A DNA stretch of 6,209 nt from CAJBIL01 sp044359525 (GTDB lineage Bacteria > Pseudomonadota > Gammaproteobacteria > Burkholderiales > Rhodocyclaceae). The DNA is taken from NCBI GenBank assembly GCA_044359525.1, contig JBIKLY010000123.1, positions 1 to 6,209 of the forward strand. Reading direction: 5' to 3'. The number at the start of each line of letters is the position of its first letter. Positions within the stretch are counted from its first letter, which is position 1. Below the pieces are notes generated by a model that was not told where the DNA came from, searched no databases, and worked only from the letters and a program-made list of their open reading frames with translations. The position numbers and the translations under genes are program-made. Of the stretch, positions 1 through 5,276 are shown piece after piece.

Positions 1-20
1 TTGTCTATTTCCATCACGCG

Positions 21-49
21 ATTATGGGCATCGCGCTGCGGGCTGACAA
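21..49 (-). promoter_or_regulatory. Sigma70-like promoter firing leftward out of the window
   Basis: On the minus strand a -35 box TTGTCA (bases 49-44, 5 of 6 matches to TTGACA) is followed after exactly 17 bases by a -10 box CATAAT (26-21, 5 of 6 matches to TATAAT). The expected transcription start is about base 14, which is the A of a minus-strand ATG (14-12) that would read M-E-I-D before the window ends. No Shine-Dalgarno sequence precedes this ATG. The simplest reading is the promoter of the next leftward gene, with a leaderless message if the ATG is its start. The transcribed product lies outside the window and cannot be named; it could also be an RNA gene or a gene starting further left. 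The boxes are seen directly; their use is inferred. Confidence 0.5.
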
Positions 50-59
50 GCGCGGCGAC

Positions 60-1223
60 TCAAACGCGCAGGGCGATCAGAGGGACGCTCATTTCGTCGG
101 TGCTGATGCCGCCATGCACGCCGAGCATGGTGTAACGCTTTTCGCCTGGCAGCCAATCCTTGATTGTCCAGTTGTTTTTCATCACCAGCGTGTAGTCGCC
201 AACGCGTGCGGCGAGGCGTGGATGGTAGGGCAACGGGCCGAACCAGCCGGCGGCGATCAGCTCGCGGCTGCGGTGCAGATCGACGCAGTGGGCGAGGTGT
301 TGCCTGATGTAGGCTTCGAAGGCGGAACGATTGTTTTCGCTGACGTAGCAATAGGCGGCACGCCGCTCGCCGCACAGCGGGCGGGTGAGCAATGCGGCGA
401 GTTGCGGGTGATCGTCGAGGCTGATCACGCGCTCTGCCGGGGAGTCAATGAAACCATGATCGGCGGTAGCGATCAGCCAGCTGTCGCGGCCTTGTACATC
501 ACGCAGAAACTTGCCGAAGACGGTATCGAGCGTCGCCAACGTTTGTTGCGCCTGTGCGCTGTCGGTGCCGTAGCGATGCGAGTGGGTATCGAGATCGGGG
601 TAGTAAGCATAAATGTAGCGCGATGTTTTCTCCTCGCGTAGCAGCTCTTTGATGCGCGAAAACATCTCTGACATCGTCTCGTAGGCAATGCTGGTTGCGC
701 CGCGTGAATGCCAGGCATTGAAGGGGCTGCCGGCGATGCTTTTCGGCGCTAGCACCCAGCACTCGCGATTGAGTTTCTGGAACAGTGAAGCGTGCTTGAA
801 GAGGTGTGGTGGCAGGGCTTCCGGCAGCATTTTCGGCGCTTCGTAGCGGGGTGTCAGCGGCAGGATGGAGAGCGTCTGATCGAGCTCTTCAAGGTGCATG
901 TGCCAACCGGTGAGGCCGTGTTGCGCCGGTGCCAGGCCGGTCATGAAGGTGGTGATGGCGCTCGCCGTGGTCGACGGGAAAACCGAGGTCATCGTCCCGA
1001 GGGTGTGACGCTGCAGGTTCGGGCAGGCCGGGTGGCTGGCCAGTGTGCGCTGACCGAGGCCGTCGATCACCAGCAGAACGATATGGCGCGCCGTGCCGAG
1101 CTGTGTGGCAGGTAGCGCGAGCAGTTGCGGGTAGTTCATCTCAGCGCTGCCGCAGGCCGTGGCGATGCTCTGCATCAGGTTGACGATGCTGTTGCCGTCG
1201 TAGTCGGGGAGCCGGGTGTTCAT
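60..1223 (-). CDS. Alkaline-phosphatase-superfamily phosphodiesterase (nucleotide pyrophosphatase type)
   Basis: This 387-residue protein belongs to the type I phosphodiesterase/nucleotide pyrophosphatase branch of the alkaline phosphatase superfamily, which hydrolyses phosphoester, phosphodiester or phosphonate bonds with two metal ions, usually zinc. The whole metal site is visible: D54 in VIDGLG, the nucleophile region FPSTTAS (S84/T85/T86), D210 and H214 in YPDLDTHSH, D255 and H256 in TADHG, and H370 in GVHGG. The segment QHGLTGW (101-107) is also typical of the branch. There is no signal peptide, so a cytoplasmic enzyme is likely, unlike many secreted relatives. The substrate cannot be predicted. 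The ATG at 1223 lacks a Shine-Dalgarno sequence, but a TACAAT box lies 10 bases upstream. It is separated from phaC by 86 bases holding a hairpin and its own promoter, so it is probably a separate transcription unit. Confidence 0.85.
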   Translation of the reverse strand: MNTRLPDYDGNSIVNLMQSIATACGSAEMNYPQLLALPATQLGTARHIVLLVIDGLGQRTLASHPACPNLQRHTLGTMTSVFPSTTASAITTFMTGLAPAQHGLTGWHMHLEELDQTLSILPLTPRYEAPKMLPEALPPHLFKHASLFQKLNRECWVLAPKSIAGSPFNAWHSRGATSIAYETMSEMFSRIKELLREEKTSRYIYAYYPDLDTHSHRYGTDSAQAQQTLATLDTVFGKFLRDVQGRDSWLIATADHGFIDSPAERVISLDDHPQLAALLTRPLCGERRAAYCYVSENNRSAFEAYIRQHLAHCVDLHRSRELIAAGWFGPLPYHPRLAARVGDYTLVMKNNWTIKDWLPGEKRYTMLGVHGGISTDEMSVPLIALRV

Positions 1224-1233
1224 GATGAGAACG

Positions 1234-1260
1234 ATTGTACGTCAACGGAAAAAGCGTCAA
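1234..1260 (-). promoter_or_regulatory. Putative promoter of the phosphodiesterase gene
   Basis: On the minus strand there is a -35 box TTGACG (1260-1255, 5 of 6) and a -10 box TACAAT (1239-1234, 5 of 6), with a short 15-base spacer. Transcription would start near base 1227, only about four bases before the ATG at 1223, and there is no Shine-Dalgarno sequence. A second TTGACG copy (1245-1240) sits within the spacer as part of the LiuR-like box described separately. The short spacer is suboptimal and might suit a promoter that needs an activator. Confidence 0.4.
1236..1251. promoter_or_regulatory. LiuR-like operator box in the phosphodiesterase promoter
   Basis: The minus strand here reads TTTCCG-TTGA-CGTACA. 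It matches the perfect palindrome TTTACG-TTGA-CGTAAA found before the thioesterase gene (4783-4798, read on the minus strand) at 14 of 16 positions. The box covers the spacer and touches the -10 box. The core CGTTGACG occurs again 15 bases away (1262-1255), forming a direct repeat. The match is direct observation; binding by the neighbouring MerR regulator is inference. Confidence 0.4.
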
Positions 1261-1264
1261 CGAA

Positions 1265-1286
1265 GAAGGGGGCTTGCGCCCCCTTC
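1265..1286 (-). terminator. Hairpin after phaC, probable terminator
   Basis: A perfect 9-bp stem, GAAGGGGGC paired with GCCCCCTTC, encloses a 4-base loop that reads GCAA on the minus strand, a stable GNRA tetraloop. It begins 23 bases after the phaC stop codon. The run of five T on the minus strand comes 11 bases after the stem, not directly behind it, so this is not a textbook intrinsic terminator. It may instead stabilise the 3' end of the message or act with Rho. It separates phaC from the following gene. Confidence 0.6.
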
Positions 1287-1309
1287 GGATGTTTCAAGCT
1301 GCGAACAGC

Positions 1310-3142
1310 TTACTTGGCGACTTTTTTCTGCGTGTCGAGACGGAACTTGACGTAGGAGCCCGGTGCGTCCTCGATTGCCTTGAGGGCGCCGCTACCCGGT
1401 TTGCGGGCAGCAACCTTTTTGTCGCCGTTGGTCTGGCCGGTAACCCATTCCTGCCAGTCGAGCCACCACGAACCGGGGTTGTGCGTCGCGCCTTCGAGGA
1501 AAGCGTCGGAGTCTTCCGGCAATTCGTCGTTGGTCCAGTAGCCGTATTTGTTGGCCGCCGGCGGGTTAACGATGCCGGCGATGTGGCCGGAGCCGCCAAG
1601 TACGAACTTGACCGGGCCGCTCGGGATCTGTGCACCGATGTAGGTGCTCTTCCACGGGGCGATGTGGTCTTCGATCGTCGAGATGAAGTAGCACGGCGTC
1701 TTGACCTTCGAGATGTCAATTTTAACGCCGGCCAGTTCGATGCCGCCAGGTTCGCGCAGCTTGTTGCCAAGATACATGTTGCGCAGGTAGAAGCTGTGCA
1801 TCGTCGCCGGCATGCGCGTTGAATCGCTGTTCCAGTAGAGCAGGTCGAAGGGGAAGGGATCCTTGCCCATCAGGTAGTTGTTCACCACGAAGGACCAGAT
1901 CAGGTCGTTGGCACGCAGCAGGTTGAACGTGCCGGCCATTTCCGAGCCTTCGAGATAGCCCTGTTCGGCCATCCGTTTCTCGACGCCGGCGACCGCACCT
2001 TCATCAAGGAAGATACCCAGCTCGCCGGGCTGCGAGAAGTCGATCAGTGCGGTGAAGAAGGTGGCCGAGGCAACGCGCTTGTCTTTCTTGACCGCCATGT
2101 AGGCCAGCGTGGACATCAGCAGGGTACCGCCGAGGCAGTAGCCGGCCATGTTGATTTCTTTCTCGCCGGTTGCCTTCTCGACGGCGTCGATGGCGGCCAT
2201 CGTGCCTTCGAGCAGGTAATCCTCGAAGTTCTTGTGCGAGAGGTTCTCGTCCGGGTTGACCCACGACATGATGAAGGTGGTGTGACCCTGATCGGTGGCC
2301 CATTTGACGTAGGAATTCTTCTCGCGCAGATCAAGAATGTAGAACTTGTTGATCCACGGCGGAACGATCAGCAGCGGCTTCTTGAATTGATCCTTGGTCG
2401 TCGGATCATACTGGATCAGCTGGATCATCTCGTTCTGGAAAACGACTTTGCCCGGGGTGGTGGCGACGTTCTTGCCGAGTTCGAAGGCCTCGGTGTCGGT
2501 CATCCGGATGCGCAGCTGGCCGTCGCCGGCTTCCATGTCTTTCAGCAAGTTGCCGAAACCCTTGACCAGGTTCTGGCCATGGCTCTTCACCGTTTCGCGG
2601 AATACTTCCGGATTGGTCAGCGCGAAGTTGGTTGGCGACAGTGCGTCAATGTACTGACGCGTAAAGAAATTGACTTTGGTCTGGGTGGCTTCGTCGAGGC
2701 CGTCAGCTTCAGCGACGGTGTCGTGCATATGACGGGCGGTAATCAGGTAGGACTGTTTCATGAAGTCGAACAGGAAGTGGCCTTCCCAGTCTTCGTCTTT
2801 GAAGCGCTTGTCGGTTTTTTCGGGCGAGGCAATCGGCGAAAACGCCGGCATGCCCATCATTTTGAGTGTCGAGTGCTGCCACAGCGAGAAGTAGTCGCGC
2901 ATCATCTCCATCTGCGTCTGCGCCAGCTTGTACGGGTTGGCCAGCAGGCGTGCAGAGAGATCCATGAAAGCCTTGGCGATGCCGAGTTCGTCGGATGGCG
3001 CAGCGACGCCTTCCTTGGCCTTCTTTTCCATGTATTGCGTAAGCAGGCGCGAAGCGCGTTGTGCGACTTCGGCATAGCTTTTGGCGACATCCGCAGGGTT
3101 GGGTAGCGCCCGGCCTTCTTCAGTGTTGTTTTGCTGCGACAT
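1310..3142 (-). CDS. phaC: Class I poly(R)-hydroxyalkanoate synthase PhaC
   Basis: PhaC polymerises (R)-3-hydroxyacyl-CoA, mainly 3-hydroxybutyryl-CoA, into polyhydroxyalkanoate on the surface of cytoplasmic granules, releasing CoA. The 610 residues fit a class I enzyme, slightly longer than the 589-residue Cupriavidus enzyme. The N-terminal PhaC domain covers roughly residues 95-270, followed by the alpha/beta-hydrolase catalytic domain. The catalytic triad is complete: C336 in the lipase-like box GYCLGG (334-339), D492 in EDHIAPW, and H520 in GGSGHIAG. The D-to-H distance of 28 residues equals that of the Cupriavidus enzyme. The tryptophan-rich segment NPGSWWLDWQEW (555-566) is also characteristic. 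The ATG at 3142 has an AGAGGG ribosome binding site eight bases upstream. The start lies inside the end of the upstream hydrolase gene, suggesting co-transcription and coupled translation. No phaA, phaB or phasin gene is in the window. Confidence 0.97.
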   Translation of the reverse strand: MSQQNNTEEGRALPNPADVAKSYAEVAQRASRLLTQYMEKKAKEGVAAPSDELGIAKAFMDLSARLLANPYKLAQTQMEMMRDYFSLWQHSTLKMMGMPAFSPIASPEKTDKRFKDEDWEGHFLFDFMKQSYLITARHMHDTVAEADGLDEATQTKVNFFTRQYIDALSPTNFALTNPEVFRETVKSHGQNLVKGFGNLLKDMEAGDGQLRIRMTDTEAFELGKNVATTPGKVVFQNEMIQLIQYDPTTKDQFKKPLLIVPPWINKFYILDLREKNSYVKWATDQGHTTFIMSWVNPDENLSHKNFEDYLLEGTMAAIDAVEKATGEKEINMAGYCLGGTLLMSTLAYMAVKKDKRVASATFFTALIDFSQPGELGIFLDEGAVAGVEKRMAEQGYLEGSEMAGTFNLLRANDLIWSFVVNNYLMGKDPFPFDLLYWNSDSTRMPATMHSFYLRNMYLGNKLREPGGIELAGVKIDISKVKTPCYFISTIEDHIAPWKSTYIGAQIPSGPVKFVLGGSGHIAGIVNPPAANKYGYWTNDELPEDSDAFLEGATHNPGSWWLDWQEWVTGQTNGDKKVAARKPGSGALKAIEDAPGSYVKFRLDTQKKVAK

Positions 3143-4223
3143 TTCGTATTCCCTCTGAGGTTAATGAGCCGGCCAGATTGCCCGAAGCCCTGATATAACG
3201 AATTACGCCGTCCTCGCCTTGTGTGCGTACGAGTCTTCCGGCTTGTTCCAGGCGGTTCAGATGGGCAATTGCTTCGCCCATCGCAAACATCATCTGATGT
3301 GTGTCCAGTTCGCGCGGAAACAGAGTAGTTAACAACTCCGCCGCACTGCGCGGTTCTGCGCAGTTCTCCTCCAGGACAAGTAACCGCTCCTCATGGTGTG
3401 CATGCTGTGCGTTGATCCTGTCGAGCATGCCGTAAAACGGCAGGCCGTGGGATGGAAGCACCAGTGTTTCTTCGGGCAGATCGCGGAGGCGGTCAAGCGA
3501 GTCGAGGTAGTCGGCAAGCGAATCGGCCATCGGCAATACAGCGAAGATACTGATATTTGTAGATATTTTCGGCAACAGCATGTCCCCCGAAATTAGCACA
3601 TCGAGGGCCTCGCAGTAAAGCGCCGCGTGTTCCGGCGAGTGGCCAAAGCCAACGCGAACCTGCCAGCGATGTTCTCCGATGCGCAATTCCCGGCCGTCAA
3701 ACAGGCGCCGGTAATCGGTCGGCAAGCTCGGCACGCCACGGTTATAGCCGCCGCTGCGGGCAGCCAGTCCGGCACAGCGTTCAGCGTCTAATCCGTGTGC
3801 GCGGAATTGGCGTAGCATCGGCGGGTTGCCGTGCCCGCCGATTTCATTCCAGACGGCGTGGGCGGTCAGGTATTCGCCTTGTGTCATGTGGATGGCGGCG
3901 CCGGTTTTTTCCTGCAGCCAGGCGGCGAGGCCGACGTGGTCGGGGTGGAAATGGGTGACGATGATGCGCGTGATATGGCCGCCGCGTGGCGTTGTTGCCA
4001 GTCGGGAAAGGATCGTCTCCCAGTATTCCTTGACTGAGTCGAGGGCAAAGCCGGTGTCGACAATCGTCCAACCGGCCTTTCCGTCAATCTCGTCTGCGAG
4101 CAGCCAGAGGTTGATGTGGTTGAGGGCGAAAGGCAGCGGCATGCGCAGCCAGTGGATGCCGGGGGCGACCTCGAAGGTTTCGCCGGCGGCGGGGGGCGTG
4201 GCAAAAGGGTAGTCTGGCAACAT
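3120..4223 (-). CDS. MBL-fold metallo-hydrolase, LACTB2/glyoxalase II-like, with C-terminal winged helix
   Basis: This 367-residue metallo-beta-lactamase-fold hydrolase carries the signature THFHPDHVG (H91, H93, D95, H96), then GHSPEH (H195), SGD (D214) and PSHG (H259). Together these make a full two-metal site of the glyoxalase II type. After the fold (about 15-265) comes a helical region ending in HLNRLEQAGRLVR (321-333), which resembles the winged helix of LACTB2-like proteins. There is no signal peptide, so it is presumably cytoplasmic. The family hydrolyses thioesters, phosphodiesters or nucleic acids; the substrate here is unknown. Its position directly before phaC, with a 23-base overlap, suggests a role linked to PHA or acyl-CoA metabolism, for example as a thioester hydrolase, but that is inference. 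The ATG at 4223 has no clear Shine-Dalgarno sequence, yet the alignment-relevant N-terminus (APGIHWLRMPL) begins soon after it. Confidence 0.88.
   Translation of the reverse strand: MLPDYPFATPPAAGETFEVAPGIHWLRMPLPFALNHINLWLLADEIDGKAGWTIVDTGFALDSVKEYWETILSRLATTPRGGHITRIIVTHFHPDHVGLAAWLQEKTGAAIHMTQGEYLTAHAVWNEIGGHGNPPMLRQFRAHGLDAERCAGLAARSGGYNRGVPSLPTDYRRLFDGRELRIGEHRWQVRVGFGHSPEHAALYCEALDVLISGDMLLPKISTNISIFAVLPMADSLADYLDSLDRLRDLPEETLVLPSHGLPFYGMLDRINAQHAHHEERLLVLEENCAEPRSAAELLTTLFPRELDTHQMMFAMGEAIAHLNRLEQAGRLVRTQGEDGVIRYIRASGNLAGSLTSEGIRNVAAKQH
3151..3156 (-). promoter_or_regulatory. Ribosome binding site of phaC
   Basis: AGAGGG on the minus strand lies eight bases before the phaC ATG. Both this site and the first seven codons or so of phaC are near or inside the 3' end of the upstream hydrolase reading frame. 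Ribosomes finishing that gene would pass over the site, which favours coupled translation. Confidence 0.6.
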
Positions 4224-4233
4224 ACGGGGGCGG

Positions 4234-4260
4234 ATTGTAAAAACCTTGGGAATCTATAAA
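4234..4260 (-). promoter_or_regulatory. Possible promoter of the MBL hydrolase-phaC operon
   Basis: On the minus strand TACAAT (4239-4234) is a good -10 box, placed exactly 10 bases before the ATG, the same arrangement as in front of the phosphodiesterase gene. The only -35 candidate is TTTATA (4260-4255, 4 of 6) with a 15-base spacer, so this assignment is weak. The message would have a leader of about four bases. The 116-base divergent region also holds a weak 5-bp hairpin, GGGCG/CGCCC at 4264-4281, of no clear function. Confidence 0.3.
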
Positions 4261-4282
4261 CTTGGGCGGGTTGGAGCGCCCG

Positions 4283-4313
4283 TTTCTCAGGCAGTTCCGT
4301 CCCGCAATATAAC
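4283..4313 (+). promoter_or_regulatory. Weak candidate promoter of the MerR-type regulator
   Basis: TATAAC (4308-4313) is a good -10 box and would start transcription near base 4320, giving a leader of about 20 bases. The best upstream element, TTTCTC (4283-4288), matches the -35 consensus poorly and lies 19 bases away, a spacing seen at many MerR-controlled promoters. I see no copy of the CGTCAACG operator core in this region, so autoregulation at this promoter is not supported. Confidence 0.25.
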
Positions 4314-4339
4314 ATTCGACCCGACTCAGGCAGGCACCG

Positions 4340-4759
4340 TTGGATAAACAGGCGCAAGCACAAGCGACAACTTTCAGTATTTCCGATCTGGCACGCGAGT
4401 TCGGCATCACGCCGCGCACGATCCGTTTTTACGAGGATCAGGGGCTGATTCTGCCCGCTCGTGAAGGACGCACCCGCGTTTTCAGCCGGCGCGACCGGAC
4501 ACGGCTCAAGCTCGCCTTGCGTGGCAAGCGGCTTGGCTTCAGCCTGGCCGAGATCGGTTACCTGATTAACATGTACGACACGGCGCGCGACAAGAAGACG
4601 CAACTGACCGAGTTTCTTAATGGTCTTTCCCAGCGCAAAGCGGCGCTGGTGCAGCAACGCGAGGACATCGAGGCGGTCTTGCAGGAAGTCAGCGACTTTG
4701 AGTTGCAGTGTCAGGAGCTTCTGTCGGCGCGAGAGGCCAAGGAAAAGAACACGCTGTAG
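4340..4759 (+). CDS. liuR: MerR-family regulator, LiuR-like
   Basis: This 139-residue DNA-binding regulator has the N-terminal MerR winged helix: SISDLAREFGITPRTIRFYEDQGLI (about 13-37, helix-turn-helix) and a wing with REGRTRVFSRRD (41-52). A long helix follows (about 85-128), the usual antiparallel coiled-coil dimer interface. Only one cysteine (C124) is present, so a metal-sensing role is unlikely. LiuR is the known MerR-type regulator of leucine/isovalerate degradation in beta- and gammaproteobacteria, and here the gene is followed by a thioesterase and isovaleryl-CoA dehydrogenase, which supports that assignment. The start is a TTG: an in-frame stop lies 30 bases upstream and no ATG or GTG occurs before the DNA-binding domain. 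Its ribosome binding site is weak. The effector is probably a branched-chain acyl-CoA, by analogy only. Confidence 0.8.
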   Translation: MDKQAQAQATTFSISDLAREFGITPRTIRFYEDQGLILPAREGRTRVFSRRDRTRLKLALRGKRLGFSLAEIGYLINMYDTARDKKTQLTEFLNGLSQRKAALVQQREDIEAVLQEVSDFELQCQELLSAREAKEKNTL

Positions 4760-4776
4760 TCCGTTGGCTAAATAAG

Positions 4777-4798
4777 TTGACGTTTACGTCAACGTAAA
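4777..4798. promoter_or_regulatory. Double palindromic operator, probable LiuR site
   Basis: Two perfect inverted repeats overlap in 22 bases. The first is TTGACG-TTTA-CGTCAA (4777-4792) and the second is TTTACG-TCAA-CGTAAA (4783-4798). The stretch reads as hexamers of the type TnnACG/TnAACG repeated with a period of six. It sits between the regulator gene and the thioesterase gene and overlaps the best promoter boxes there. Palindromic operators placed at or between promoter boxes are typical of MerR-family proteins. The palindromes are seen directly; the binding protein is inferred from position. Confidence 0.7.
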
Positions 4799-4805
4799 GT
4801 TAAAT
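4777..4805 (+). promoter_or_regulatory. Putative promoter of the thioesterase-liuA operon, overlapped by the operator
   Basis: A -35 box TTGACG (4777-4782, 5 of 6) and a -10 box TTAAAT (4800-4805, 4 of 6) are separated by 17 bases. The operator covers the -35 box and nearly the entire spacer, so a bound regulator would compete with RNA polymerase or distort the spacer. The predicted start is at about 4812-4813, which coincides with the second in-frame ATG of the thioesterase and would give a leaderless message. Alternatively, the genes are also read from the upstream regulator promoter. Confidence 0.4.
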
Positions 4806-5271
4806 GGCAGCTATGCACAAAGCTCAGGATCCCCAATTTGCCGAACGCGTCCGCGCGAGTTTCGATCGTCAGCAGGCGATGGCGCTGATTGGCGCGAGCA
4901 TGCCGGTGATCGAGCCGGGCTATACGGAGATTCATCTGCCGCACCGGCCGGAAGTAACGCAGCAGCACGGCTACATCCACGGCGGCGTGGTCGGCATGAT
5001 TGCCGATTCGGCGGCGGGCTATGCGGCAAGTACGCTGACTTCGTATGAAACCGGCGTGCTGACGGTTGAGTACAAGCTTAACCTGCTGGCACCGGCCGAG
5101 GGGCAGTTGCTGATTGCCGAAGGCTCGGTAATCCGCTACGGGCGAACACTGATTGTGACGAAAGCCGATGTATTTTCCGTCAAGGACGGCAAGAAGACCT
5201 TGTGTGCGGTGATGCAGCAGACAATCATGACTTTGCACGGCAAAAAAGAAAAATCTGAATCCAAGGAGTGA
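4804..5271 (+). CDS. PaaI-like hotdog-fold acyl-CoA thioesterase
   Basis: This 155-residue protein of the PaaI/YbgC-type hotdog superfamily probably hydrolyses an acyl-CoA thioester to the free acid and CoA in the cytoplasm. The motif HGGVVGMIADSAAGYAA (59-75) is diagnostic. H59 and D68 keep the spacing of H52 and D61 in E. coli PaaI, and Q53 replaces the usual asparagine. The strand segment VLTVEYKLNLLAPAEG (85-100) is typical of the fold, and the tail is lysine- and glutamate-rich. The start is uncertain: ATG 4804 directly follows an in-frame stop, and ATG 4813 is three codons on; neither has a good ribosome binding site, and 4813 fits the predicted transcript start. It sits 44 bases after the regulator and 5 before isovaleryl-CoA dehydrogenase, so a role in leucine degradation, perhaps releasing CoA from stalled acyl-CoA intermediates, is plausible but unproven. 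Confidence 0.85.
   Translation: MAAMHKAQDPQFAERVRASFDRQQAMALIGASMPVIEPGYTEIHLPHRPEVTQQHGYIHGGVVGMIADSAAGYAASTLTSYETGVLTVEYKLNLLAPAEGQLLIAEGSVIRYGRTLIVTKADVFSVKDGKKTLCAVMQQTIMTLHGKKEKSESKE
5263..5268 (+). promoter_or_regulatory. Ribosome binding site of liuA
   Basis: AAGGAG lies eight bases before the ATG at 5277, inside the last codons of the thioesterase gene. It is the strongest Shine-Dalgarno sequence in the window, fixes the liuA start, and contrasts with the promoter-proximal genes, which lack one. Confidence 0.8.
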
Positions 5272-5276
5272 GATTG

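Noticed and set aside
24..641. 205-codon plus-strand open frame opposite the phosphodiesterase gene
   Set aside because: It is antisense to a gene with an intact catalytic site, has no recognisable domain, and is explained by high GC content.
1235..1355. Plus-strand open frames starting in the gap between phaC and the phosphodiesterase
   Set aside because: They run antisense into phaC, have no ribosome binding site, and include the hairpin sequence.
2234..3106. 290-codon plus-strand open frame opposite phaC
   Set aside because: It mirrors the codon pattern of phaC, which is certain from its catalytic triad; the predicted protein shows no family signature.
4264..4281. GGGCG/CGCCC inverted repeat in the divergent region, considered as a terminator or operator
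   Set aside because: The stem is only five pairs with an eight-base loop, there is no T run, and no gene ends there; likely chance in GC-rich sequence.
3884..4657. 257-codon minus-strand open frame spanning the divergent intergenic region
   Set aside because: It crosses both the MerR-type gene and the MBL hydrolase out of frame and has no domain; both overlapped genes have clear motifs.
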